DNA of 64,000 nucleotides from an uncultured Celeribacter sp. (GTDB taxonomy: Bacteria; Pseudomonadota; Alphaproteobacteria; Rhodobacterales; Rhodobacteraceae): positions 690,001 to 754,000 of the forward strand of contig NZ_OY780935.1 of NCBI RefSeq assembly GCF_963675965.1, written 5' to 3'. Below are positions 44,161-51,801 of this stretch, piece after piece. The position numbers and the translations under genes are program-made. Positions within the stretch are counted from its first letter, which is position 1. The number at the start of each line of letters is the position of its first letter. The notes under the pieces were generated by a model that saw only the letters and a program-made list of their open reading frames with translations, was not told the DNA's origin and did not search any database.

Positions 44161-44192
44161 ACGGGGCGTCTCCACAGGCGCCCCGTTTTTTT
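44161..44192 (+). terminator. Terminator of the aldolase gene
   Basis: ACGGGGCG-TCTCCACAGG-CGCCCCGTTTTTTT: stem of seven pairs and a seven-T tail, about 25 bases after the stop. Confidence 0.9.
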
Positions 44193-44338
44193 CGCAAAAT
44201 TTTGCCGGTGATTCGTTTTTGGGATTCACATCACGAATCACCTGTGTCATAAGGGGGTTACGGAGCCGCTCGGCAAAGAAGTGGCCCGTGAGGCAGTACC
44301 TATCGCAGGTCAAAACATACAAAGGTAAGAAGCCTATC

Positions 44339-44641
44339 ATGGCTCATCCGCGCAAACGCCCGTCGCTGGCGGTGTTGTTATACACCGGCATCGTGGTCAC
44401 CTTGGGTGGCTATTTCACCTTCGCTTCGGTGCAAGGGGAATACGGATTGTTTCGCCGTCTGCAGATCGAGGGGGAACTCTCGGAACTGCAGACGGTGAGC
44501 GGCCAGCTCGACGCAGAGCTGGACGTGATGCGCAACAAGACCAAACGCCTCTCCGACGGCTATCTCGATCTCGATCTTCTGGATGAACAGGCCCGCGACG
44601 TTCTGGGCTATCTGCGCACGGACGAAGTGGTCATTCGCTGA
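44339..44641 (+). CDS. Septum formation initiator (DivIC/FtsB) family protein
   Basis: A 100-residue single-pass membrane protein. A basic cytoplasmic start (MAHPRKRPS) leads to one helix (LAVLLYTGIVVTLGGYFTFA). A periplasmic coiled coil follows (GELSELQTVSGQLDAELDVMRNKTKRLSD) and then the family ending (LLDEQARDVLGYLRTDEVVI). Such proteins bridge FtsL and FtsQ in the divisome. The ATG at 44339 is chosen because it directly precedes the membrane helix. It lies between the aldolase and an SLT-type gene, ahead of the pdh operon. Confidence 0.9.
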   Translation: MAHPRKRPSLAVLLYTGIVVTLGGYFTFASVQGEYGLFRRLQIEGELSELQTVSGQLDAELDVMRNKTKRLSDGYLDLDLLDEQARDVLGYLRTDEVVIR

Positions 44642-44726
44642 CCCACCCCGCCTGCAACGGCCGAGATCATGCCGGACCATGCATCCGACAGGATGCCGAC
44701 ACAGAACAACCGACGGCCTTGGAACC

Positions 44727-45341
44727 ATGCAGACGATCACAGACCGCCACATCAAACGCCCAAGAACACGCCTTGCGCTGGCAGCCCTCTGCCTATGCGC
44801 CCTCACCGCCTGCAGCGGCCGCGGCTCTATCCCGCAAAACCCGGAAAATGCCTGTTCGATCATTCGCGAGAAACCGCATTATTATTCAGCCATGCAGCGT
44901 TCCGAGGCCAAATGGGGCGTGCCGGTCAATGTCCAGATGGCGCTGATCTATCAGGAATCCACCTTCAACGCGACAGCCCGCCCACCCAAACGCTACGTGC
45001 TGCTCATCATCCCCAAAGGTCGCGCCAGCTCTGCACGTGGCTATGCCCAGGCACTTGACGGCACATGGGACGATTATCGCAACGGCCCCGGCCGCGCCGG
45101 CGCCAGCCGCAGCAACATCCGCGACGCCACCGATTTCATCGGCTGGTATGTCTCGACCAACAACGCGGCTCTGGGGATCGCCAATTCTGATGCCCGCAAC
45201 AGCTATCTGGCCTATCACGAAGGCCGCACGGGCTACGCCCGCGGGTCGCATAATGGCAAGACGTGGCTGTTGAATGTGGCCGATGGGGTGGCGGCACGGG
45301 CGGCGCGTTATGAGGCTCAGATTCAGTATTGTCGCCGGTGA
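44727..45341 (+). CDS. SLT-like lytic transglycosylase lipoprotein
   Basis: A 204-residue envelope protein with a lipoprotein signal (RLALAALCLCALTAC, lipobox Cys at about residue 29). The mature part has the SLT-type catalytic-glutamate context MALIYQESTFNATARP and a later ARGYAQALDGTWDDY and YHEGRTGYA, typical of a divergent lysozyme-fold family seen in Rhodobacterales. Peptidoglycan cleavage is therefore likely but not proven. The start at ATG 44727 gives a normal signal; the longer open frame overlaps the previous gene. Confidence 0.82.
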   Translation: MQTITDRHIKRPRTRLALAALCLCALTACSGRGSIPQNPENACSIIREKPHYYSAMQRSEAKWGVPVNVQMALIYQESTFNATARPPKRYVLLIIPKGRASSARGYAQALDGTWDDYRNGPGRAGASRSNIRDATDFIGWYVSTNNAALGIANSDARNSYLAYHEGRTGYARGSHNGKTWLLNVADGVAARAARYEAQIQYCRR

Positions 45342-45364
45342 CCACACTAAAACATACGGTATTT

Positions 45365-45691
45365 TCAGGTGGCAATCGCAGCTAGCGCCTTATCAATACT
45401 AAACACATGACGCTCACCAGCGGCATCGACAATAAAGAATGCTTTCGTTGTTGAGTAGTTATCATTTGACCGAGGACGATTATCGTTCTTTACTGTTACA
45501 TCCTGCGCGGAAACAGCTGGGTAATTCGTTACCTCACAGTAGCGAAGATAGATTTCCAGAATTTCAGAACGTTCTGGCTCAACGAGCAAGTCATCTAAAA
45601 TAGAAGCTTTCCTTATCTCACTGTAGTGCGCCTTAGCGCTCGACAATGTAGGGAAAACCCGACCTCCCTGAAGAATTACTTGCTTAGCCAT
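45365..45691 (-). CDS. Low-G+C gene of DUF3223-like type
   Basis: A 108-residue soluble protein with a perfect ribosome binding site (AAGGAGGTAATATG on the minus strand). The start VILQGGRVFPTLSSAKAHYSEIRKA, with LLVEPERSEILEIYLRYCEVTNYP later, resembles DUF3223, a small domain of unknown function found in bacteria and plastid proteins. 104 of the 240 bases at 45421-45660 are G or C (43%), well below its neighbours, so it was probably acquired recently. It stands alone, convergent with the SLT-type gene and divergent from pdhA. Confidence 0.75.
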   Translation of the reverse strand: MAKQVILQGGRVFPTLSSAKAHYSEIRKASILDDLLVEPERSEILEIYLRYCEVTNYPAVSAQDVTVKNDNRPRSNDNYSTTKAFFIVDAAGERHVFSIDKALAAIAT

Positions 45692-45874
45692 ATTACCTCC
45701 TTAAGCAGAAATAATTTTAGGCTGAGGTTTCTTTTCACCTCCCGCAAGAGTTTTTATCCAATCAACTTGTATAAAAGCGTTTCCCCATCAAATCCGACAT
45801 TCCCCAAACGCATAACTGCCACCCACGGCGCATAACAGAAAATCCGTGCATTCTGCTGCGGGGGGCTATATTAT

Positions 45875-45894
45875 ATAGTTTAACGCTAAACTAT
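45875..45894. promoter_or_regulatory. Palindrome in the pdhA promoter region
   Basis: A 20-base palindrome with one mismatched pair (ATAGTTTAACGCTAAACTAT) lies about 30 bases before the pdhA start, just after a TATATT -10-like element. It therefore probably overlaps the transcription start. The inner GTTTAACGCTAAAC resembles the LacI-type sites upstream of eno and the aldolase gene. It could be the binding site of a PdhR- or CceR-like regulator. Confidence 0.55.
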
Positions 45895-45922
45895 CATTCG
45901 CGACTTTGGAGGAGGAAGCCGT

Positions 45923-46948
45923 ATGGCAACCCGGAAAACCACATCCAAGGCGGCGAGCAAACCCAACGTCTCCAAGGACGAATTGCTCGCCTATTACAAG
46001 GATATGCTTCTTATCCGCCGTTTTGAAGAAAAGGCCGGCCAGCTTTACGGCATGGGTCTGATCGGCGGCTTCTGTCACCTCTACATCGGCCAGGAAGCCG
46101 TCGTGGTCGGCCTTGAGGCCGCTGCGAAAGAGGGCGACAAACGCGTCACCTCCTATCGTGACCATGGCCATATGCTGGCCTGCGGCATGGACCCGAACGG
46201 CGTCATGGCCGAACTCACCGGCCGCGGAGACGGCTATTCCAAAGGTAAAGGCGGATCGATGCACATGTTCTCGAAAGAGAAACATTTCTACGGCGGTCAC
46301 GGCATCGTCGGTGCGCAGGTGCCGATTGGCGCGGGTCTTGCCCTGTCCGACAAATACAAGGGCAACGACAACGTCACCTTCGCCTATTTCGGCGATGGAG
46401 CTGCCAACCAGGGCCAGGTCGCCGAGACCTACAACATGGCGGAAATCTGGGACCTGCCGGTCGTTTTCGTGATTGAAAACAACCAATACGCCATGGGCAC
46501 CTCGACCCAACGCTCGACCAAATCGCCCTCTTACTGGGCGCGCGGCGCGGCCTATGGCATCGAAGGTGAAGAAGTGGACGGCATGGACGTTCTGGCCGTG
46601 AAAGAGGCCGGTGAACGCGCCGTGGCGCATTGCCGTGCGGGAAAAGGCCCCTACATCCTTGAGGTCAAAACCTATCGCTACCGCGGCCACTCCATGTCGG
46701 ACCCAGCGAAATACCGGACCCGCGAGGAAGTGCAGAAGATGCGCGAAGAACGCGACCCGATCGAGGCCGTGCGCTCGATCCTTCTGACCGGCAACCACGC
46801 CACCGAAGACGATCTCAAAGCCATCGACAAAGACATCAAGTCGATCGTGAACGAGAGCGCCGAATTCGCCAAAAACAGCCCCGAACCGGCGGTTGAAGAA
46901 CTGTGGACCGACATTTACGCGGATGAAATTCCGCAGCACAACGCCTGA
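45923..46948 (+). CDS. pdhA: Pyruvate dehydrogenase E1 component, alpha subunit
   Basis: A 341-residue thiamine diphosphate subunit that decarboxylates pyruvate. The TPP/Mg motif is GDGAANQGQVAETYNMA with VIENN further on (about 155-190). The mobile loop YRYRGHSMSDPAKYRTREE near residue 255 is the site phosphorylated in mitochondrial relatives. It is preceded by GGAGGAGGAAG and ATG. First gene of pdhA-pdhB-pdhC, with 20 bases before pdhB. Confidence 0.96.
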   Translation: MATRKTTSKAASKPNVSKDELLAYYKDMLLIRRFEEKAGQLYGMGLIGGFCHLYIGQEAVVVGLEAAAKEGDKRVTSYRDHGHMLACGMDPNGVMAELTGRGDGYSKGKGGSMHMFSKEKHFYGGHGIVGAQVPIGAGLALSDKYKGNDNVTFAYFGDGAANQGQVAETYNMAEIWDLPVVFVIENNQYAMGTSTQRSTKSPSYWARGAAYGIEGEEVDGMDVLAVKEAGERAVAHCRAGKGPYILEVKTYRYRGHSMSDPAKYRTREEVQKMREERDPIEAVRSILLTGNHATEDDLKAIDKDIKSIVNESAEFAKNSPEPAVEELWTDIYADEIPQHNA

Positions 46949-46968
46949 TTTCGGGAGGAAAGACACCA

Positions 46969-47223
46969 ATGGCTACTGAACTTTTGATGCCCGCCCTGTC
47001 TCCCACGATGGAAGAAGGCACGCTGGCAAAATGGCTCGTCAAAGAAGGCGACACGGTTAGCTCCGGCGACATCATCGCCGAGATTGAGACCGACAAGGCA
47101 ACAATGGAATTCGAAGCCGTGGACGAAGGCATCGTCGGCAAGATCCTCGTCGCGGAAGGCACCGAGAACGTCAAGGTGAACACGGCGATTGCCATCCTCG
47201 TTGAAGAGGGCGAAGACGCTTCC
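46969..47223 (+). repeat. Lipoyl-domain repeat, copy 1 (pdhB)
   Basis: The first 85 codons of pdhB match the first 85 codons of pdhC (48364-48618) with few amino-acid changes and long identical DNA runs, for example GAACTTTTGATGCCCGCCCT in both. This is a direct repeat 1.4 kb apart. Confidence 0.85.
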
Positions 47224-48351
47224 AACCTTGAGGCCTCCGCCGCCCCGGCAGAAGACACCTCCGCCCCCGCCGCGACCGAAGAGGCGGCCCCTGCGTCGAC
47301 CCCGGCCAAGGCTGCGGCCCCTGTCGAAGTCGTCTCCAAGGCCTCCCCGGATTTCCCGGAAGGCACCGAGATGAAGACCCAGACCGTGCGGGAGGCCCTG
47401 CGCGACGCCATGGCCGAAGAGATGCGCCGCGATGGCGACGTCTTCATCATGGGCGAAGAGGTGGCCGAATATGAAGGCGCCTATAAGATCACCCAGGGCA
47501 TGCTGGCCGAATTCGGATCGGATCGCGTCATCGACACGCCGATCACCGAACACGGCTTTGCTGGCATCGCCACCGGTGCGGCCTTTGGCGGGCTGAAACC
47601 GATTGTCGAGTTCATGACCTTCAACTTCGCCATGCAGGCGATTGACCAGATCATCAACTCCGCCGCCAAGACGCTTTACATGTCCGGCGGCCAGATGGGC
47701 GCCCCCATGGTGTTCCGCGGCCCGAACGGCGCTGCCGCCCGCGTTGGCGCGCAGCACTCGCAGGATTATGCCGCATGGTATGCGCAAATTCCGGGTCTCA
47801 AGGTCGTCATGCCCTATTCGGCTGCTGACTACAAAGGCCTGATGAAAACCGCGATCCGTGACCCCAACCCGGTGATCTTCCTCGAAAACGAGATCCTTTA
47901 CGGGAAATCCTTTGAGGTGCCCGTGCTGGATGACTTCACCATCCCCTTTGGCAAGGCCCGTATCTGGCGTGAAGGCTCTGACGTGACCATCGTGTCCTTC
48001 GGCATCGGCATGACCTATGCTCTGGAAGCCGCCGACAAGCTGGCCGAAGAGGGCATTTCTGCCGAGGTCATCGACCTGCGGACGCTGCGCCCCATCGACT
48101 ATGACACCGTGCTGGCCTCCGTGATGAAGACCAACCGCTGCGTCACCGTCGAAGAGGGCTTCCCCGTCGGTTCCATCGGCAACCACATCTCCGCCACGAT
48201 CATGCAGCGCGCCTTTGACTATCTCGACGCGCCGGTGATCAACTGCGCCGGTAAAGATGTGCCCATGCCCTATGCCGCCAACCTCGAAAAACTCGCGCTT
48301 GTGACCACCGACGAAGTCGTGGCCGCCTGCAAAGAAGTGACCTATCGCTAA
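46969..48351 (+). CDS. pdhB: Pyruvate dehydrogenase E1 component, beta subunit, with lipoyl domain
   Basis: A 460-residue fusion. An N-terminal lipoyl domain (residues 1 to about 80, lipoyl lysine in EIETDKATMEF) is joined by an Ala/Pro-rich linker (to about 130) to a normal E1 beta core (VREALRDAMAEEM onward, FNFAMQAIDQIINSAAK, and the C-terminal transketolase domain). The fusion is known in alphaproteobacteria and gives the complex an extra swinging lipoyl arm. The lipoyl part is nearly identical to that of pdhC. Confidence 0.96.
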   Translation: MATELLMPALSPTMEEGTLAKWLVKEGDTVSSGDIIAEIETDKATMEFEAVDEGIVGKILVAEGTENVKVNTAIAILVEEGEDASNLEASAAPAEDTSAPAATEEAAPASTPAKAAAPVEVVSKASPDFPEGTEMKTQTVREALRDAMAEEMRRDGDVFIMGEEVAEYEGAYKITQGMLAEFGSDRVIDTPITEHGFAGIATGAAFGGLKPIVEFMTFNFAMQAIDQIINSAAKTLYMSGGQMGAPMVFRGPNGAAARVGAQHSQDYAAWYAQIPGLKVVMPYSAADYKGLMKTAIRDPNPVIFLENEILYGKSFEVPVLDDFTIPFGKARIWREGSDVTIVSFGIGMTYALEAADKLAEEGISAEVIDLRTLRPIDYDTVLASVMKTNRCVTVEEGFPVGSIGNHISATIMQRAFDYLDAPVINCAGKDVPMPYAANLEKLALVTTDEVVAACKEVTYR

Positions 48352-48363
48352 GGAGATCCTGCA

Positions 48364-48618
48364 ATGGCTATTGAACTTTTGATGCCCGCCCTGTCTCCGA
48401 CGATGGAGGAAGGCACGCTGGCCAAATGGCTGGTGAAAGAAGGCGACGAAATCTCTTCCGGCGATGTGATCGCCGAGATCGAAACCGACAAGGCGACGAT
48501 GGAATTCGAAGCCGTGGACGAAGGCGTCATGGGGAAAATCCTCGTGGCCGAAGGCACCGAAGGCGTGAAGGTCAACGATCCGATCGCCATTCTTCTGGAA
48601 GAGGGCGAAGACGCCTCT
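48364..48618 (+). repeat. Lipoyl-domain repeat, copy 2 (pdhC)
   Basis: Second copy of the repeat shared with pdhB (46969-47223). Differences are mostly third-codon positions and a few substitutions such as TVSS versus EISS. Confidence 0.85.
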
Positions 48619-49689
48619 GCCATGGACGACATGGGAGCCGATGCAAGCAAAGCCGACGCAGCCCCCGCCCCGGCGGCGGCTCCGGCCTCCGATACGGCGC
48701 CCAAAGCCGATGCCTCCGCATCCGCTGCTGCGACCCCGGCACCGGCGGCCCCTGTCGCAGCCTCAGGCGAGCGCATCTTTGCCTCGCCGCTGGCCCGTCG
48801 CATTGCCGCCCAGAAGGGTCTCGACCTGACTGCGATCAAAGGCTCGGGCCCGAAAGGCCGCATCGTGAAAGCCGACGTCGAAGCCGCAGATGCGGCCCCC
48901 AAGACAGAGGCCAAGCAACCCGCAGCAGCCGCGCCGATTGCGGCATCCGCACCGGCAGGCCCCTCGGCGGAAACGGTCATCAAGATGTACGAAGGCCGCG
49001 ACTACGAGGAAATCAAGCTCGACGGCATGCGCAAGACCATCGCCGCACGCCTTTCGGAAGCCAAGCAAACCATCCCGCATTTCTACCTGCGCCGCGATAT
49101 CCAACTTGATGCGCTACTGAAGTTCCGGGCCGAGCTGAACCACCAGCTCACCGGCAAGGGCGTCAAACTGTCGGTCAATGATTTCATCATCAAGGCCGTC
49201 GCCAACGCCCTGCAAGAGGTTCCGACCGCGAACGCCGTCTGGGCCGGGGACCGTGTTCTGCAGCTCAAGCCTTCGGACGTTGCCGTGGCCGTTGCGGTGG
49301 AAGGCGGGCTGTTCACGCCGGTTCTGAAAGATGCCGATATGAAATCTCTGTCGGCGCTCTCGAAAGAGATGAAAGATCTGGCCCACCGTGCCCGCGACCG
49401 CAAACTTGCGCCGCATGAATATCAGGGCGGATCCTTTGCGATCTCCAACCTCGGCATGTTCGGTATCGACAATTTCGATGCCATTGTGAACCCGCCCCAC
49501 GCCGGCATTCTCGCCGTTGGCGCAGGCGTCAAGAAGCCCGTGGTTGGCGAAGACGGCGAAGTTAAGGTTGCCACCGTGATGTCCGTCACAATGTCCGTGG
49601 ACCACCGCGTCATCGACGGTGCGCTTGGGGCAGAGCTGCTCAAGGCCATCGTCGATAATCTGGAAAATCCGGTGGCCATGCTGGCCTGA
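48364..49689 (+). CDS. pdhC: Dihydrolipoamide acetyltransferase (E2) of pyruvate dehydrogenase
   Basis: A 441-residue E2 core subunit. It has one lipoyl domain (1 to about 80, lysine in EIETDKATMEF), an Ala/Pro linker, a peripheral subunit-binding domain (FASPLARRIAAQKGLDLTAI, about 139-175), a second linker and the catalytic domain with VDHRVIDGALGAELL near the C-terminus (HxxxDG). It transfers the acetyl group to CoA. The E3 gene is not in the window. It follows pdhB by 12 bases, and a terminator closes the operon. Confidence 0.96.
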   Translation: MAIELLMPALSPTMEEGTLAKWLVKEGDEISSGDVIAEIETDKATMEFEAVDEGVMGKILVAEGTEGVKVNDPIAILLEEGEDASAMDDMGADASKADAAPAPAAAPASDTAPKADASASAAATPAPAAPVAASGERIFASPLARRIAAQKGLDLTAIKGSGPKGRIVKADVEAADAAPKTEAKQPAAAAPIAASAPAGPSAETVIKMYEGRDYEEIKLDGMRKTIAARLSEAKQTIPHFYLRRDIQLDALLKFRAELNHQLTGKGVKLSVNDFIIKAVANALQEVPTANAVWAGDRVLQLKPSDVAVAVAVEGGLFTPVLKDADMKSLSALSKEMKDLAHRARDRKLAPHEYQGGSFAISNLGMFGIDNFDAIVNPPHAGILAVGAGVKKPVVGEDGEVKVATVMSVTMSVDHRVIDGALGAELLKAIVDNLENPVAMLA

Positions 49690-49711
49690 TCCCGGCGACA
49701 ATCACAGAAAC

Positions 49712-49741
49712 AAAAGGCCTCGCAATCGCGGGGCCTTTTCT
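49712..49741 (+). terminator. Terminator of the pdh operon
   Basis: AAAAGGCCTCGC-AAT-CGCGGGGCCTTTT: stem with one G-T wobble and a T-rich tail, about 22 bases after the pdhC stop. Confidence 0.85.
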
Positions 49742-49756
49742 TCAAGGACTTTGTAA

Positions 49757-50062
49757 ATGTTGAAGATAATCGCTTCGACCATGGCTGGCGCTCTGCTCTG
49801 TTATGCTGTTTTGGTCGCTGTCTCGCACGATCCCATGGGGCCGCTGGTGGTGTCGCATGCCGGCTCTGACGGTCAACGTATATTCCGGGGTCCTATGTGG
49901 CACAGCGATGCGCGCGCAAAATACATCCTGGCGGAATACAGCGCGTTACACTGCGAAAGCATCGGCATGACAGAGATCGCAATCGAGATCAAAAGCCGGA
50001 CGATTTTGCCGGACCTTCTGCCGCCGCAGGTCAGCCTGACCTGTGCCCCCGCGGGCGAATGA
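49757..50062 (+). CDS. Small exported protein of unknown function
   Basis: A 101-residue protein with an N-terminal hydrophobic segment (IIASTMAGALLCYAVLVAVS) that is a signal or a single anchor. The rest is a small domain with two cysteines (LHCESIG and LTCAPAG) that could form a disulfide. An AAGGAC site precedes the ATG. It lies between two terminators, so it has its own promoter. No family is recognised. Confidence 0.6.
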   Translation: MLKIIASTMAGALLCYAVLVAVSHDPMGPLVVSHAGSDGQRIFRGPMWHSDARAKYILAEYSALHCESIGMTEIAIEIKSRTILPDLLPPQVSLTCAPAGE

Positions 50063-50083
50063 AACCACGACCGCTGAATAAGC

Positions 50084-50121
50084 AAAACGCCTCCGGTCAA
50101 AAGACCGAAGGCGTTTCGTTT
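50084..50121. terminator. Bidirectional terminator between convergent genes
   Basis: AAACGCC-N2-GGTC-AAAA-GACC-N2-GGCGTTT forms a long stem with T-rich flanks on both strands. It can serve both the small exported protein gene and cysE. Confidence 0.85.
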
Positions 50122-50147
50122 CATCGCCCCGTAAAGCGGTCGTGAGA

Positions 50148-50969
50148 TCAGGCGTCATCCGTGGGACGCGCCCCGATCAACTGATTCATGGAAATCGAAG
50201 GTTGCGAACAGCCAGCCTCGCCCACGACCTTGGCGGGCACGCCGGCAACGGTCGTGCAGGGCGGCACATCGGCCAAAACCACGGACCCTGCCGCCACGCG
50301 GGAACAATAGCCGATCTTGATATTGCCCAGCACCTTGGCGCCCGCGCCGATCAACACGCCATTGCCGATTTTCGGGTGACGGTCCTCATCCTCTTTGCCC
50401 GTGCCCCCGAGCGTCACGTCGTGCAGGATCGACACGTTATCCCCCACCACGGCGGTTTCGCCAAAGACCAGCGAATGCGCGTGATCGAGGAAGATCCCCT
50501 TGCCGATCCGGCAGGCCGGATGGATGTCGATCGAAAACTGTTCGGACATGCGCATCTGGAAGAAATAGGCCAGATCGCGACGGCCTTCCTGCCAGAGCCA
50601 ATGGGAGACACGATGCGCCTGGATCGCCTGGAAGCCCTTGAAATACAACAGGGGCTGAATGTAACGATGGCAGGCGGGATCACGGTCATACACCGCCGCG
50701 ATATCCGCACGCGCCGCCTCGGCCAGCGACGGATCCGCGGCATAAGCGGCATCGGCAATTTCGCGGATCAACTGTTCTGACATCTCCGGAGAGGCCAGTT
50801 TCTGCGCCACGCGATAGGCCAGCGCCGCCTCAAGCGTTTCATGATGCAGGATACAGGCATGCACCATCCCGCCCAGCAAAGGCTCAGCCTCGACAGCCTC
50901 ACGGGCCTCGGAAACGATCTGGGTCCAAACCGGGTCGAATTCAGACAGCTGGGTGCGGATTTTGGCCAT
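50148..50969 (-). CDS. cysE: Serine O-acetyltransferase
   Basis: A 273-residue enzyme that makes O-acetylserine, the substrate of CysK (4075-5121). An N-terminal helical domain is followed by a left-handed parallel beta-helix of hexapeptide repeats with the active-site region IFLDHAHSLVFGETAVVGDN and LHDVTLGGTGK. It ends with a flexible tail, which in this family inserts into CysK. ATG 50969 follows AGAGGAC; the longer frame to 51020 is not used. It sits directly downstream of the GTA cluster on the same strand. Confidence 0.94.
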   Translation of the reverse strand: MAKIRTQLSEFDPVWTQIVSEAREAVEAEPLLGGMVHACILHHETLEAALAYRVAQKLASPEMSEQLIREIADAAYAADPSLAEAARADIAAVYDRDPACHRYIQPLLYFKGFQAIQAHRVSHWLWQEGRRDLAYFFQMRMSEQFSIDIHPACRIGKGIFLDHAHSLVFGETAVVGDNVSILHDVTLGGTGKEDEDRHPKIGNGVLIGAGAKVLGNIKIGYCSRVAAGSVVLADVPPCTTVAGVPAKVVGEAGCSQPSISMNQLIGARPTDDA

Positions 50970-51087
50970 GCGCTTTGTCCTCTTTGCATTGAGCTTACTA
51001 TAGATAGGCTCAAAAGCCAAAGCGCAAGGGCCGGAAACCTAAAATGGCTTCGCTGTGATCGACGCGGCGCAGGGCGCGGCAAGGGCC

Positions 51088-51801
51088 TTACGCCTGTGGC
51101 AAAGTGAACTGCAGACCGTGGATCGCCAATCGTACCGTGCCCCCGGTAAAGCTGCCGCCCTCCGCCGTCAGGATAAGATCTTCAGGCGCATAATAGGTGA
51201 CAGGCGCTCCGCTGAGGCCGCGCAGCCAACTGCCGGCTGCCAGCGACAGCCCCGATCCATAGCGGTTTTCTGAGCCGGAAACACCCACAGAAAAGCCGGT
51301 CACACCACTGCCGGTGATGTCGCTGAGCACTCGTCCTGTCACCCCGAAGACCACCGTTTGACCGGGCATGGCATAGCTGACATGGGAGCTCGCACCGCTG
51401 CTCAGGCTGTGGTCAATCTCGATCACCCGCGCCACCATGCCCGCGCCGTTGGCTGACAGGGCTTGCAGCCCCGCGACCCATTCGCTGCCATCGAAGCCCG
51501 CCCAGCCATTGTCATCTTCAACGTAGGCGCGCATACCCAGACCGGCGGGCACAAAGGCCCAGCCACCGTTGACATAGACCGCGATCTGGCCGCCCTGCCC
51601 GGCCCATGCATTCACGGCCCCAGACGGCACCCCATAGGCCGTGCCCTCTGCCGCCGACAGCGGTGGCGTGGTTTCGCTGACCGACACAAGACGCAACTGC
51701 ATCAGCGCATCCAGCCGGCTGAGGGCCTCGTTCACAGTGACATGTTTCTGGGCCTGGGCCGCTGCCAAAAGCGGCAGGTTGAACCGGGGGGTCTCACTCA
51801 T
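51088..51801 (-). CDS. DUF2793 protein downstream of the GTA tail-tip gene
   Basis: A 237-residue phage-type protein. MSETPRFNLPLLAAAQAQKHVTVNEALSRLDALMQL is the DUF2793 signature, followed by a beta-rich C-terminal half suited to a spike or fibre. The ATG lies in the last eight bases of the tail-tip gene (51794-51801). DUF2793 proteins occur in GTA-related head spikes and phage fibres, so receptor binding is a reasonable inference. Last gene of the cluster. Confidence 0.85.
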   Translation of the reverse strand: MSETPRFNLPLLAAAQAQKHVTVNEALSRLDALMQLRLVSVSETTPPLSAAEGTAYGVPSGAVNAWAGQGGQIAVYVNGGWAFVPAGLGMRAYVEDDNGWAGFDGSEWVAGLQALSANGAGMVARVIEIDHSLSSGASSHVSYAMPGQTVVFGVTGRVLSDITGSGVTGFSVGVSGSENRYGSGLSLAAGSWLRGLSGAPVTYYAPEDLILTAEGGSFTGGTVRLAIHGLQFTLPQA

